Source: Brevundimonas sp. UBA5866
GTDB lineage: Bacteria > Pseudomonadota > Alphaproteobacteria > Caulobacterales > Caulobacteraceae
NCBI RefSeq assembly: GCF_002432125.1
Contig: NZ_DJFS01000026.1
Span: forward strand, 43,568 to 103,999
DNA: 60,432 nt
Reading direction: 5' to 3'
Notes under the pieces: model-generated
The model's input: the letters and a program-made list of their open reading frames with translations, nothing else
Database searches by the model: none
What the model was told of the DNA's origin: nothing
In this document: piece by piece, positions 34,052 through 42,579 of the stretch
Layout: each line of letters starts with the position of its first letter
How positions within the stretch are numbered: position 1 is the first letter of the stretch
Program-made: the position numbers and the translations under genes

Positions 34052-34483
34052 TTACTCGGCACTGATTGTTGGAGCCTGGATAACAGACAGGAAAAGTCCC
34101 AGCTGGCGGATCGCCGATGCAAACGCATCATAGTCCACCGGCTTGGTGATGTAGACGTTACAACCCAGATCGTAGCAGTTCTGTATCTCGTTCCGATCGT
34201 CCGTGGTGGTCAAGATCACCACAGGGGCACGGCGTAAAACTTCGTCACCCTTGACCTTCTGAAGGATATCTACGCCCGACATGTCCGGAAGGTTCAGATC
34301 GAGCAGTATCAGAATGGAGCTGTGATTGCGGACCTCGTCGCTGAGCAGATAATCAACGCCATCGCCCCCATTGTCAAAATGGACGATGTCATTGGCGATA
34401 TTGGCACGGCGGATATTCTTCTCGATCAATTTCGCATGGCCATGATCATCCTCGATCATCACGATTTTGACGGAGTTACTCAT
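34052..34483 (-). CDS. single-domain response regulator
   Basis: A 143-residue CheY-like protein of the Rcp1 type that often serves kinases with PAS, GAF or CHASE sensors. It has IVMIEDDHGHAKLIEKN (acidic pocket), LILLDLNLPDMSG (phosphoacceptor Asp, about residue 63) and VILTTTDD, with KPVDYDAF at the end. The ATG at 34483 has AAGGA 7 nt upstream. Without an output domain it probably passes phosphate to, or drains it from, the flanking kinases. Confidence 0.93.
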   Translation of the reverse strand: MSNSVKIVMIEDDHGHAKLIEKNIRRANIANDIVHFDNGGDGVDYLLSDEVRNHSSILILLDLNLPDMSGVDILQKVKGDEVLRRAPVVILTTTDDRNEIQNCYDLGCNVYITKPVDYDAFASAIRQLGLFLSVIQAPTISAE

Positions 34484-34493
34484 AGTCTGGTCC

Positions 34494-36014
34494 TTACACG
34501 ATACGCTGGGCGAAACTTTTCGGAAGCCGGATGCGGAATGTGGTGCCTTCGCCAAGACGGGATTCCACATCGATCGAACCGCCTAACCGCCGCACGCTGT
34601 TGCGCACGAAGGCCAGCCCCAGCCCTTCGCCGGGTTGATCCTGACGGCCGGATCGGCGGAAAAGTTCGAACACGCGTTCGTGGTCTTTCTCGGCGATCCC
34701 GCGACCGTTGTCCGCGATTTCGAACTCCACTTCATTTCCCCCCAAGTCCCATCCCTTAATCGCCAACAGCAACGATTGTTCCGGTTTGCGGTACTTGATC
34801 GCATTGTCGATGAGGTTGCCGAAAATCTGCTCTATGGCCAAACGGTCATGGGTAATGGTCGGAAGGTCGCCGATCTCGGCCCGGCCATCGCCTTCGGACA
34901 GCGGGTGGGCGACGGCATCCACCAGCCCCTGAACAACGTCGTGCATATCCAGTTGGACCGGGCTCAGTTCGCGCCGTCCGTCCCTCGAAAGCCTGAGGAT
35001 GGCCTTGATCAACCCGTCCATCTTGGTGGTCGAGGCGCGGATGAAGCCGATCGCCTCGGGCGCATCCTCCCGGATGGCGACGCCAAGATCCTGATCGACC
35101 AGATCGGGGTGATGCTTTTCGAGCTTCTCCAGCAGGGCCTCGACCTGTGCGGAGATGTGTTCCAGCTCCGAGGTATAGCCCATCACATTGACCAGAGGTG
35201 CCCGCAGGTCATGGCTGACGATATAGGCGAACCGCTGGATCTCCTCGTTGGCGCGAACCAGTTCCGACGTCCGGTCCCGCACCTCGGCTTCCAGACCGAT
35301 ATTCACCTTGTCCATTTCCCGCTGCGCCTTCAGCAGGTCACCGATCTGGCGCCGGACCAGTCCGGCCCCGATGATGCCCAGAATGACAATCATCACACCC
35401 GCCAGAACGCTGGAAATGGTGGTGTAATAGCGCGACTGTTCGGCAGAGCGGGTCGCATTTCGTGTTCGCTCGTCCGCAATGGCGGACATGGCCGAAACCT
35501 CGACCCTCATGGCATCCATAAGTGCCTTGCCCTGTCCGCTGCGGACCGCCCCCACCGCCTCGCCGATGCGGCCCTGACTGGTCATATTCACGGTATCGAC
35601 CATCAGTTGGCGCCGCGCCAGATACAGTGCTTCGATGCGCAGCAACCGCTCGTTCAGCACTGGGTCGTCACCGGCCAGGGCGTTCAGATTGTCTATGATC
35701 TCCGGAATGCTCGTCAGGGCATTGTTGTAGACGGCCAGATATTCGGTGTTGGCCGTCAGCATGAAGCCGCGCTGGCCGGTCTCGGCATCCGTCAGCATGC
35801 TGATCAGACGCCAGCCTTCGATCTGGGTCTTGTGGCTGTGCTTCTCGACCTCGGCATAGGTCGCCGTCTGGCCCAGCATGTAGAAGGTGATGATGTTGGT
35901 GACGCCCAACACCACGAATGCAGCGGCCAACAGCAGCAACAGCCGACGATAGATCGGCTGGGCCTGCCGGATGAAGTTCAGGGATGACAGATCAAGACGG
36001 GGGCGCGATTTCAT
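34494..36014 (-). CDS. CHASE3-domain sensor histidine kinase
   Basis: A 506-residue membrane kinase. A first membrane helix near residues 20-45 is followed by a CHASE3 periplasmic sensor (EGWRLISMLTDAETGQRGFML). A second helix (TTISSVLAGVMIVILGIIGAGLV), a coiled linker, HisKA with IVSHDLRAPLVNVMGY, and HATPase with IADNGRGIAEKDHERVFELF follow. I prefer ATG 36014; ATG 36026 in frame is the alternative. It lies 51 nt downstream of flhA and 10 nt before the regulator gene. Confidence 0.92.
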   Translation of the reverse strand: MKSRPRLDLSSLNFIRQAQPIYRRLLLLLAAAFVVLGVTNIITFYMLGQTATYAEVEKHSHKTQIEGWRLISMLTDAETGQRGFMLTANTEYLAVYNNALTSIPEIIDNLNALAGDDPVLNERLLRIEALYLARRQLMVDTVNMTSQGRIGEAVGAVRSGQGKALMDAMRVEVSAMSAIADERTRNATRSAEQSRYYTTISSVLAGVMIVILGIIGAGLVRRQIGDLLKAQREMDKVNIGLEAEVRDRTSELVRANEEIQRFAYIVSHDLRAPLVNVMGYTSELEHISAQVEALLEKLEKHHPDLVDQDLGVAIREDAPEAIGFIRASTTKMDGLIKAILRLSRDGRRELSPVQLDMHDVVQGLVDAVAHPLSEGDGRAEIGDLPTITHDRLAIEQIFGNLIDNAIKYRKPEQSLLLAIKGWDLGGNEVEFEIADNGRGIAEKDHERVFELFRRSGRQDQPGEGLGLAFVRNSVRRLGGSIDVESRLGEGTTFRIRLPKSFAQRIV

Positions 36015-36065
36015 GGCCCCCACCATTGGGTGTGAACCCGCGCCTGTCTAGCTTGGCCGTTACAA

Positions 36066-38165
36066 TCAGACTGTGCCGACGGTCCGCAGGCGTGCCTTGG
36101 GGTGGATCTCGTTCTGGCTCATCACCACTGTCTGGCCACGGAACCGCTCGATGATGGAGCGGACATAGGGCCGGATCTGCGGCCCCGTCAGCAGAACGGG
36201 ATTTTCACCCACCATCGCCGCCCGCTCGAAGACTTCGCGCACAACACGGATGAAGTCCTGAAGCTGGCTGGGAGCCATAGCCAGCTGCTTGTCTTCACCC
36301 GGTCCGATCAGGGCATCGGCAAAGGCCTGTTCCCAATCCGGCGACAGGGTGACAATGGGCAGGGCCCCGTCCTCGCCGCGGTGCTGCCAGCACAGCTGGC
36401 GGGCCAGACGGGTACGGACATGCTCGACCAGGGTGGTCACGCTTGTGCTGTGCGGTGCCGCCTCGGCCAGTCCTTCGAGAATGGCGGCCAGGTCGCGGAT
36501 CGATACCCGCTCGCGCAGCAGGGTTTGCAGCACGCGTTGCAGGGTGGTGACGGTCACGACCGACGGGATCAGTTCGTCCACAAGCTTCTGCGCTTCGGAC
36601 GGCAGTTCCTTCAGCAGCTTCTGCACCTCGGTATAGGACAGAAGCTCGGCCATGTTCTCTTTCAGGATTTCCGTCAGGTGCGTGGTCAGCACGGTGGACG
36701 GATCCACGATGGTATAGCCGCGGAAGGTGGCCTCTTCGCGCAGGGACTCGTCGATCCAAGTCGCCGGAAGGCCGAAGGCTGGCTCGCGTGTGTGTTCGCC
36801 CGGCAGTTCGACCTGACGGCCCGACGGGTCCATCGCCATCAGCATGCCAAGGCGCACCTCGCCGTTGCCCGCATCCATTTCCTTGATGCGGATGCCATAG
36901 CCCTGATTGGGCAGGCGCATGTTGTCGAGAATGCGCACGCTGGGCATGACGAAGCCGTATTCCTGCGCCAGCGAGCGTCGGAGGGCGCGGATCTGGTCAG
37001 TCAGACGGCGGCCCTCCAGATCGTTGATGAGCGCCAGCAGGGAATAGCCCAACTCGATCTTCACATCGTCGATGGTCAGGGCGGTCGCAATCGGCTCTTC
37101 CACATCGGCCTTTGCGGCCACGTCCTCGACAGGGGCGGCAGGCGGCGGCTTGAGGCGTTCACGGCCCGTGCGCCATGCCAGGAACCCCGAGCCCAGTGCC
37201 AGCGCCGCAAACGGTATGATCGGCATGCCCGGAATAAGCGCCATCAGGCCGGACGTCCCCGACACCACGCCCAGTGCCACCGGATTGGTCGCCATCTGCG
37301 CGACGAAAGCCTTGTCGGCAGAGCCTTCGACACCGGCCTTGGTAACAAGGAAGCCCGCCGCCACCGACACGATGATGGCCGGAATCTGGGTGACCAGACC
37401 GTCACCGACCGACAGCTGGATATAGGTGTTGGCCGCATCCCCAGCCGACATGCCGTGCTGGATCACACCGATCAGCATGCCGCCGATGATGTTGATGAAG
37501 GTGATGATCAGGCCGGCAATGGCATCGCCGCGCACGAACTTCGACGCACCGTCCATCGCCCCGAAGAAGGTGGATTCCTGTTCCAGTTCCTTGCGGCGGG
37601 TCTTGGCCTGATCCTCGTTGATCAGACCGGCGGACAGATCGGCGTCGATCGCCATCTGCTTGCCGGGCATGGAGTCGAGGGTAAAGCGGGCCGAAACCTC
37701 GGCGATACGGGTCGCGCCCTTGGTGATGACGACAAAGTTCACCACCAGCAGGATCGCGAAGATGATCAGGCCAATGACGAAATTGCCCTTCATCATCAGC
37801 TCGCCAAAGGCCGCGATGATAGCACCGGCGCTGGAGTGTCCGCCATCCCCGCTCGACAGGATCAGACGGGTCGAGGCGATGTTCAGCCCCAGACGGTACA
37901 GGGTCGAGATCAGCAGAACTGTCGGGAAGATGGCGAAGTCCAGCGGGCGCTTCATCATCACCGCTGTCATCAGGATCAAGACGCTGGACACCAGCGAGAA
38001 GGCCAGCAGCACGTCCAGCATGAATGCCGGAACCGGCAGGATCAGCAGCAGCATGATGCCGATCACACCGGCCGCCATGCCCACCTCGCCGCGCAGCAGC
38101 CAGCCCAAGGCGTCCCGCCCGGTGGGGCGGGCCATGCCGTCCTTCATGAAGGGGGCATCAGCCAT
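36066..38165 (-). CDS. flhA: flagellar export gate protein FlhA
   Basis: A 699-residue inner-membrane protein of the flagellar type III export gate. About eight membrane helices lie in the first 330 residues, with the conserved cytoplasmic FHIPEP-like loop region (ARFTLDSMPGKQMAIDADLSAG). The large C-terminal cytoplasmic domain (GYSLLALINDLEG, DPSTVLTTHL, PIVTLSPDWEQAF) binds export chaperones. Length is normal. It starts 59 nt downstream of the beta-lactamase gene, in the same direction as the fliF block. Confidence 0.97.
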   Translation of the reverse strand: MADAPFMKDGMARPTGRDALGWLLRGEVGMAAGVIGIMLLLILPVPAFMLDVLLAFSLVSSVLILMTAVMMKRPLDFAIFPTVLLISTLYRLGLNIASTRLILSSGDGGHSSAGAIIAAFGELMMKGNFVIGLIIFAILLVVNFVVITKGATRIAEVSARFTLDSMPGKQMAIDADLSAGLINEDQAKTRRKELEQESTFFGAMDGASKFVRGDAIAGLIITFINIIGGMLIGVIQHGMSAGDAANTYIQLSVGDGLVTQIPAIIVSVAAGFLVTKAGVEGSADKAFVAQMATNPVALGVVSGTSGLMALIPGMPIIPFAALALGSGFLAWRTGRERLKPPPAAPVEDVAAKADVEEPIATALTIDDVKIELGYSLLALINDLEGRRLTDQIRALRRSLAQEYGFVMPSVRILDNMRLPNQGYGIRIKEMDAGNGEVRLGMLMAMDPSGRQVELPGEHTREPAFGLPATWIDESLREEATFRGYTIVDPSTVLTTHLTEILKENMAELLSYTEVQKLLKELPSEAQKLVDELIPSVVTVTTLQRVLQTLLRERVSIRDLAAILEGLAEAAPHSTSVTTLVEHVRTRLARQLCWQHRGEDGALPIVTLSPDWEQAFADALIGPGEDKQLAMAPSQLQDFIRVVREVFERAAMVGENPVLLTGPQIRPYVRSIIERFRGQTVVMSQNEIHPKARLRTVGTV

Positions 38166-38224
38166 GACAGGTTTTCACACCGCAGCTTTGCATTACCGCC
38201 CCTGATGGCAGGATTCGGCCAGGG

Positions 38225-39109
38225 TCAGCCATGACCCAGTGCGACAAGCATACGGCGGGTCGCCTCTGCAATCGCATCCTCGCGCTGTTGCGGCGTGGAT
38301 TGCGGGCTACCGTGGAAGTAGGCCGCCATGACAATCGGTGGACCCGAAACCGGATAAAGAATGCCGATGTCATTCACGGGGCCATAGCCGCCCGTGCCGG
38401 TTTTATGGGCCACAGTCCAACCCGACGGCGTACCGGCCCTGATCCGATCAGCCCCTGTGGGGGTTGCCACCATCCACTCCAGAAGCAGGCGTTTGTTCTC
38501 GGACACCAGCGGCGAGTTTTCGGCCAGCAGCAAACGTTCGATATTACGCACGGACTGGGCAGGCAGGATGGTGTCCCTGTCCCCGTCCAGACGGTTCATC
38601 TCGGGCTCCAGGCGATCCACGCGCGTCGTCTGATCGCCAAGATCGCGGTAGAACTGGCGCAGGACATCCAGTCCGCCCATTTCGCGGATCAGGATATTGG
38701 CCGCCGGATTGTCGCTTTCCTCGACCGTGCCCCTCATCAGTTCTTTGATGGTCAGGGTGCCGCCAACGGCCTTCTGCGTGATGGGGGCATGGGGAATCAT
38801 ATCGGCCTGCGTCACCGGCACAGCGCGGTCCAGCTGTTCCAGCCCGTTCTGGGCGCGGATCAGTGTCGCCGCCGCCAGATACATTTTGAAGGTCGAGCAA
38901 TAGACGAAACGCTCGTCCTCGCGCCAACCGCCTCGCACGCCCTCACTGGCAAAGGCAAACCCCATCCGGCCCTTGAAGCGCTCTTCCAGCGCGGTCAGGT
39001 CCAGATCGACGCGGCGCTCCTTGGTGGGTTCAGCGGGCACAGTGGTGGGTTTGCACGCTGCCAATGACAACGCCCCTGCCCCGACCAGTAAGGCCCGCCG
39101 ATCCATCAT
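38225..39109 (-). CDS. class A beta-lactamase lipoprotein
   Basis: A 294-residue serine beta-lactamase. All active-site motifs are present: S72-T-F-K75, S132-D-N134, E168-P-E-M-N172 (Ambler E166 region) and HKTGTGG. The N-terminus MMDRRALLVGAGALSLAAC is a Tat-like signal with a lipobox, so it is probably a lipid-anchored enzyme, less common than the soluble form. The start lies 3 nt after the flbD stop, and flhA follows within 59 nt, so it sits inside a flagellar transcription unit. It is not a known flagellar gene. Confidence 0.93.
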   Translation of the reverse strand: MMDRRALLVGAGALSLAACKPTTVPAEPTKERRVDLDLTALEERFKGRMGFAFASEGVRGGWREDERFVYCSTFKMYLAAATLIRAQNGLEQLDRAVPVTQADMIPHAPITQKAVGGTLTIKELMRGTVEESDNPAANILIREMGGLDVLRQFYRDLGDQTTRVDRLEPEMNRLDGDRDTILPAQSVRNIERLLLAENSPLVSENKRLLLEWMVATPTGADRIRAGTPSGWTVAHKTGTGGYGPVNDIGILYPVSGPPIVMAAYFHGSPQSTPQQREDAIAEATRRMLVALGHG

Positions 39110-39112
39110 GGA

Positions 39113-40519
39113 TCAACCTGCCCCATAGGCGTTGGCAACGCCCGACTGCGGGGCCGGTATGCTTGTGCCTTGGTCGGCATACTCGTTCAGCTTGTTGCGC
39201 AGGGTGCGGATCGAGATGCCGAGGATATTGGCCGCATGGGTGCGGTTGCCGAGGCAATGGCTGAGGGTGTCGAGGATCAGGGTCTTTTCCATCTCCGCGA
39301 CCGTCTGGCCCACGAAGCTGCGGGTGACGGCATCGGCAGCCTGTGCGGCCTGTCCTGCCAGACCGCTGTCATAGGCCGGAGCCGCCGCCGCCGCGCCCTG
39401 TCCGCCCAGCAGCGGACGACCGTCCGGCAGGCGGATGGCATCGACGTCGATTTCAGGGCCGACCGACAGCAGCACCGCGCGGTGCATGGCGTTTTCCAGT
39501 TCGCGGACGTTGCCGTGCCACGGATGGGCCGTGATGGCGCGCACAGCCGGTGCGGCGATCGGCTTGACCGGCACACCGTTTGCGGCGGCGTATTTCTTGA
39601 CGAAGTGATCGGCCAGCACCGCGATATCGCCCGGACGCTCGCGCAGGGACGGAATACGCAGGTTCACCACGTTCAGGCGGTACAGCAGGTCCTCGCGGAA
39701 GCTGCCCTCGGCCACCGACTTGGCCAGATCGCGGTTGGAGGTGGCGATGATACGGATATTGACCGGAACGGGCTTCCCACCGCCCACGCGGTCGATCACG
39801 CGCTCCTGGATGGCGCGCAGCAGCTTGGCTTGCAGGCGGACATCCATCTCCGAGATTTCGTCCAGCAGCAGGGTGCCGCCGTCGGCTTCCTCGAACTTAC
39901 CGATACGGCGGGCGACCGCGCCGGTGAACGCACCCTTCTCGTGACCGAACAGTTCGGATTCCAACAGATTGTCGGGAATGGCGGCGCAGTTGACGCTGAT
40001 GAACGGCTTGTCGGCGCGGCGCGAACGGCTGTGCAGGTGACGGGCCATCACCTCCTTACCGACACCGCTTTCACCCGTGATCAGGATGGAGGCTTCGGAT
40101 GCGGCGACCTGATCGGCCAGTTGCACCACCGCCTTCATCGCCGGATCGGCAAGGATCATCGGCTTTTCATCATCGGCCACCGCCGACAGGACGGCGGCGA
40201 TCAGCTCGGCATCCGGCGGCAGGGGAATGAACTCCTTCGCGCCGGCACGGATGGCGTCGGCGGCCTCTCGCGCGTCGGCATCGACACCGCAGGCCACGAC
40301 CGGCACATGGATGCGCTCGGCCTCGTTGGCGGCGATCAGGGCGGCGATGTCGATGCGGTAATCGACCATCAGCAGGTCGGCACCCTGCCCGCGACGCAGT
40401 TGCTCGGTCGCCTGATCGGCGCGCTCGACATGGTTGACCTTGGCCCCGTGGGTCATGGCCATCTTTACTGCCGTTGCCAGCTGACCGCTCAGGCGGCCCA
40501 CAACCAGTAGACGCATCAT
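39113..40519 (-). CDS. flbD: flagellar sigma-54 regulator FlbD
   Basis: A 468-residue NtrC-family protein controlling class III/IV flagellar genes and, in Caulobacter, repressing fliF. The receiver-like domain (MMRLLVVGRLSGQL) lacks the acidic pocket, as is known for FlbD, which works with FliX rather than by phosphorylation. AAA+ motifs: GESGVGKE, GAFTGA, GGTLLLDEISEM. HTH at the end: RTHAANILGISIRTLRNKL. It lies 34 nt after fliN. Confidence 0.96.
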   Translation of the reverse strand: MMRLLVVGRLSGQLATAVKMAMTHGAKVNHVERADQATEQLRRGQGADLLMVDYRIDIAALIAANEAERIHVPVVACGVDADAREAADAIRAGAKEFIPLPPDAELIAAVLSAVADDEKPMILADPAMKAVVQLADQVAASEASILITGESGVGKEVMARHLHSRSRRADKPFISVNCAAIPDNLLESELFGHEKGAFTGAVARRIGKFEEADGGTLLLDEISEMDVRLQAKLLRAIQERVIDRVGGGKPVPVNIRIIATSNRDLAKSVAEGSFREDLLYRLNVVNLRIPSLRERPGDIAVLADHFVKKYAAANGVPVKPIAAPAVRAITAHPWHGNVRELENAMHRAVLLSVGPEIDVDAIRLPDGRPLLGGQGAAAAAPAYDSGLAGQAAQAADAVTRSFVGQTVAEMEKTLILDTLSHCLGNRTHAANILGISIRTLRNKLNEYADQGTSIPAPQSGVANAYGAG

Positions 40520-40553
40520 CGGGCTCCTCTAATCCTTCTCACGCGGTCGCCGC

Positions 40554-40886
40554 TCAGGCGCCCTTGTCGTCCGTCTTGATGATTTCCGTCATGGTGACAC
40601 CCAGACGGTCCTCGACCAGCACCACTTCGCCGCGCGCGACCAGACGGTTGTTCACGAAGATATCGATCGCCTCGCCGACCTTGCGGTCCAGCTCCAGCAC
40701 CGATCCCTTGTTCAGTTTCAGCAGCTGCGACACCGACATGTTCGCCTTGCCCAGCACCGCCGAGATGTTCACCGGAACATCAAAGACAGTGGCCAGATCG
40801 GCAGCGGTTTTCTCGCCGACATCGTCCGGCAGGGCCAGGGCGGTGGAGTCTTCGAACTCTTCCAGAGGCAGGTCATCGGTCGCCAT
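40554..40886 (-). CDS. fliN: flagellar C-ring protein FliN
   Basis: A 110-residue protein of the SpoA/FliN family. DVPVNISAVLGKANMSVSQLLKL and the AIDIFVNNRLVARGEVV block are conserved in the C-ring and export-associated FliN. The N-terminus is a short acidic extension. It overlaps the fliH gene by 1 nt. In Caulobacter this gene sits in the fliF operon. Confidence 0.96.
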   Translation of the reverse strand: MATDDLPLEEFEDSTALALPDDVGEKTAADLATVFDVPVNISAVLGKANMSVSQLLKLNKGSVLELDRKVGEAIDIFVNNRLVARGEVVLVEDRLGVTMTEIIKTDDKGA

Positions 40887-41542
40887 CAGAAGGCACTCCC
40901 GTCAGAGAACGTGGGGGAAACAGAATTATCGCCGTTCAGTGCGGCATTGATGCGTTCGCGCAGCCGCGTTTCGACCTCGGCCGGATCGAAACTGGCGCGT
41001 CCATCGCTCCACTCCAGCGAAAAGGCCGCGGCATGGGGGGCATCATCGCGGAATGCGACCAGTCCGCTGAAACCGGCCTGCTGGCACAGTTGCTCGATCT
41101 GGTGGCGGCCCTCGGCATCCAGACCGTGGGCGCGGATCACCAGACGGGGAGAGGCATCGATCTCTTCGGCCAGTTGCTCGATGGCGGCTTCCAGCGGGCG
41201 GCGCGGGTAGATGTCCATCGCCGAAGACGCCAACGCACGACCGCAGACCAGGCTGAGTTCAGCCGATTGCTGCCGATGCTGCTCGACCGCAGCCTCCATA
41301 CGGGTCGCGGCCTCGACAACGCTCTGTGCCACGGCAGACAGGGCATTGGCGCGCAAGGCCTCGACCTCTGACAGGGCTTGCTGGCGGCCTTCCAGACGGG
41401 CCCGGGCGATCAGCGCCTCGACCTCGGCGGGCATGTATGAACGCTTGGGCGGCTGCCAGTCGGACTGTTGCAGCACGCGGCCTTCGGCATCGAACTCGGT
41501 GTCGAAGATGAACGGACGGGCGTTGTGGGGCCTGGTGTTCAT
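40886..41542 (-). CDS. fliH: flagellar export ATPase regulator FliH (FlbE)
   Basis: A 218-residue helical protein. The middle is Ala/Glu-rich, consistent with the FliH stalk. It sits between fliG and fliN, exactly where Caulobacter has flbE, the FliH equivalent. The C-terminus is predicted to contact FliI. Sequence is poorly conserved, so position carries much of the identification. Start and stop overlap both neighbours by 1 nt. Confidence 0.88.
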   Translation of the reverse strand: MNTRPHNARPFIFDTEFDAEGRVLQQSDWQPPKRSYMPAEVEALIARARLEGRQQALSEVEALRANALSAVAQSVVEAATRMEAAVEQHRQQSAELSLVCGRALASSAMDIYPRRPLEAAIEQLAEEIDASPRLVIRAHGLDAEGRHQIEQLCQQAGFSGLVAFRDDAPHAAAFSLEWSDGRASFDPAEVETRLRERINAALNGDNSVSPTFSDGSAF

Positions 41543-42579
41543 CAGTAGATCAACTCGTCATCGCCGCCCTGACCGGCCAACATGATTTCACCGCGCGCCG
41601 CCAGATCCTTGGCCACCTGCACCATCGCCATCTGCGCGGCATCCACGTCCTTCAGGCGGACCGGCCCCATCGACTCCATGTCCTCGCGCATGATCTTGGA
41701 TGCGCGCTCGGACATGTTGGAGAAGAACATCTCGCGCAGGGAATCCGACGCGCCCTTGAGCGCGAGGCCCAGTTGATCCTTCTCGACAGCCCGCAGCAGG
41801 GTCTGCACGCCGCCCGGATCGAGCTTGGACAGGTCCTCGAACACGAACATCAGGGCGCGGATACGTTCGGCGGCGTCGCGGTTGCGCTCTTCCAGCGCGC
41901 CGATGAAGCGGGCCTCGGTCTGGCGGTCGAAACTGTTGAAGATTTCGGCCATCAGCTCGTGGCTGTCGCGCTTGGACGTGCGGGCGAGGTTCGACATGAA
42001 CTCGGTACGCAAGGTCTGCTCGATCTTGTCGAGGATGTCGCGCTGTACCGGCTCCATGCGCAGCATGCGCTGAACACATTCCAGCGCGAAGTCTTCCGGC
42101 AGGGCCGTCAGCACGCGCGAGGCATGTTCCGGCTTCACCTTGGACAGCACCACGGCGACGGTCTGGGGGTATTCGTTCTTGAGGTAGTTCGCCAGAACCG
42201 CCTCGTTCACATTGCCCAGCTTGTCCCACATGGTCCGGCCGGCAGGGCCGCGGATTTCCTCCATGAGGGCATCCACGCGGTCCGGCGGCATGAAGGATGC
42301 CAGCAGGCGCTGGGTCTGTTCATACGACCCCATCAGGGCGCCGTTGCCGCCCAGACCCGAGACGAACTCGACAAGGATTTCCTCGACCACCTCGGCCGTG
42401 ACAGTACCAAGGCCCGCCATCGCCTGCGAGACTTCCTTGATTTCGTCCTCTTCCAGACGTTCCCACAGGGCGGTGTGTTCCTCACCCAATGACAGCAGCA
42501 CGACAGCGGCCTTTTCAGGGCCGGTCAATTTGCGGATATCCTCGACCGCAGGGGCTTTTGTGACGAGACGGGCGGCCAT
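41542..42579 (-). CDS. fliG: flagellar motor switch protein FliG
   Basis: A 345-residue switch protein linking the MS ring to the C ring and receiving stator torque. KLTGPEKAAVVLLSLGEEHTA starts the N-terminal domain, ALLRAVEKDQLGLALKGAS is the armadillo/charged C-terminal segment, and MSERASKIMREDMES has conserved torque-helix residues. The TGATG overlap with fliF indicates translational coupling. Confidence 0.97.
   Translation of the reverse strand: MAARLVTKAPAVEDIRKLTGPEKAAVVLLSLGEEHTALWERLEEDEIKEVSQAMAGLGTVTAEVVEEILVEFVSGLGGNGALMGSYEQTQRLLASFMPPDRVDALMEEIRGPAGRTMWDKLGNVNEAVLANYLKNEYPQTVAVVLSKVKPEHASRVLTALPEDFALECVQRMLRMEPVQRDILDKIEQTLRTEFMSNLARTSKRDSHELMAEIFNSFDRQTEARFIGALEERNRDAAERIRALMFVFEDLSKLDPGGVQTLLRAVEKDQLGLALKGASDSLREMFFSNMSERASKIMREDMESMGPVRLKDVDAAQMAMVQVAKDLAARGEIMLAGQGGDDELIY

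Noticed and set aside
36102..38234. A 710-codon open frame on the plus strand across flhA
   Set aside because: It is exactly antisense to flhA, and its translation is low-complexity, rich in His, Gln, Arg and Asp. GC-rich codons in the real gene create long open antisense frames.
39113..39300. Possible degenerate FlbD receiver as a broken gene
   Set aside because: Loss of the acidic pocket is a normal, known property of FlbD.
39170..40510. A 446-codon plus-strand frame across flbD
   Set aside because: Antisense shadow of a well-identified regulator gene.
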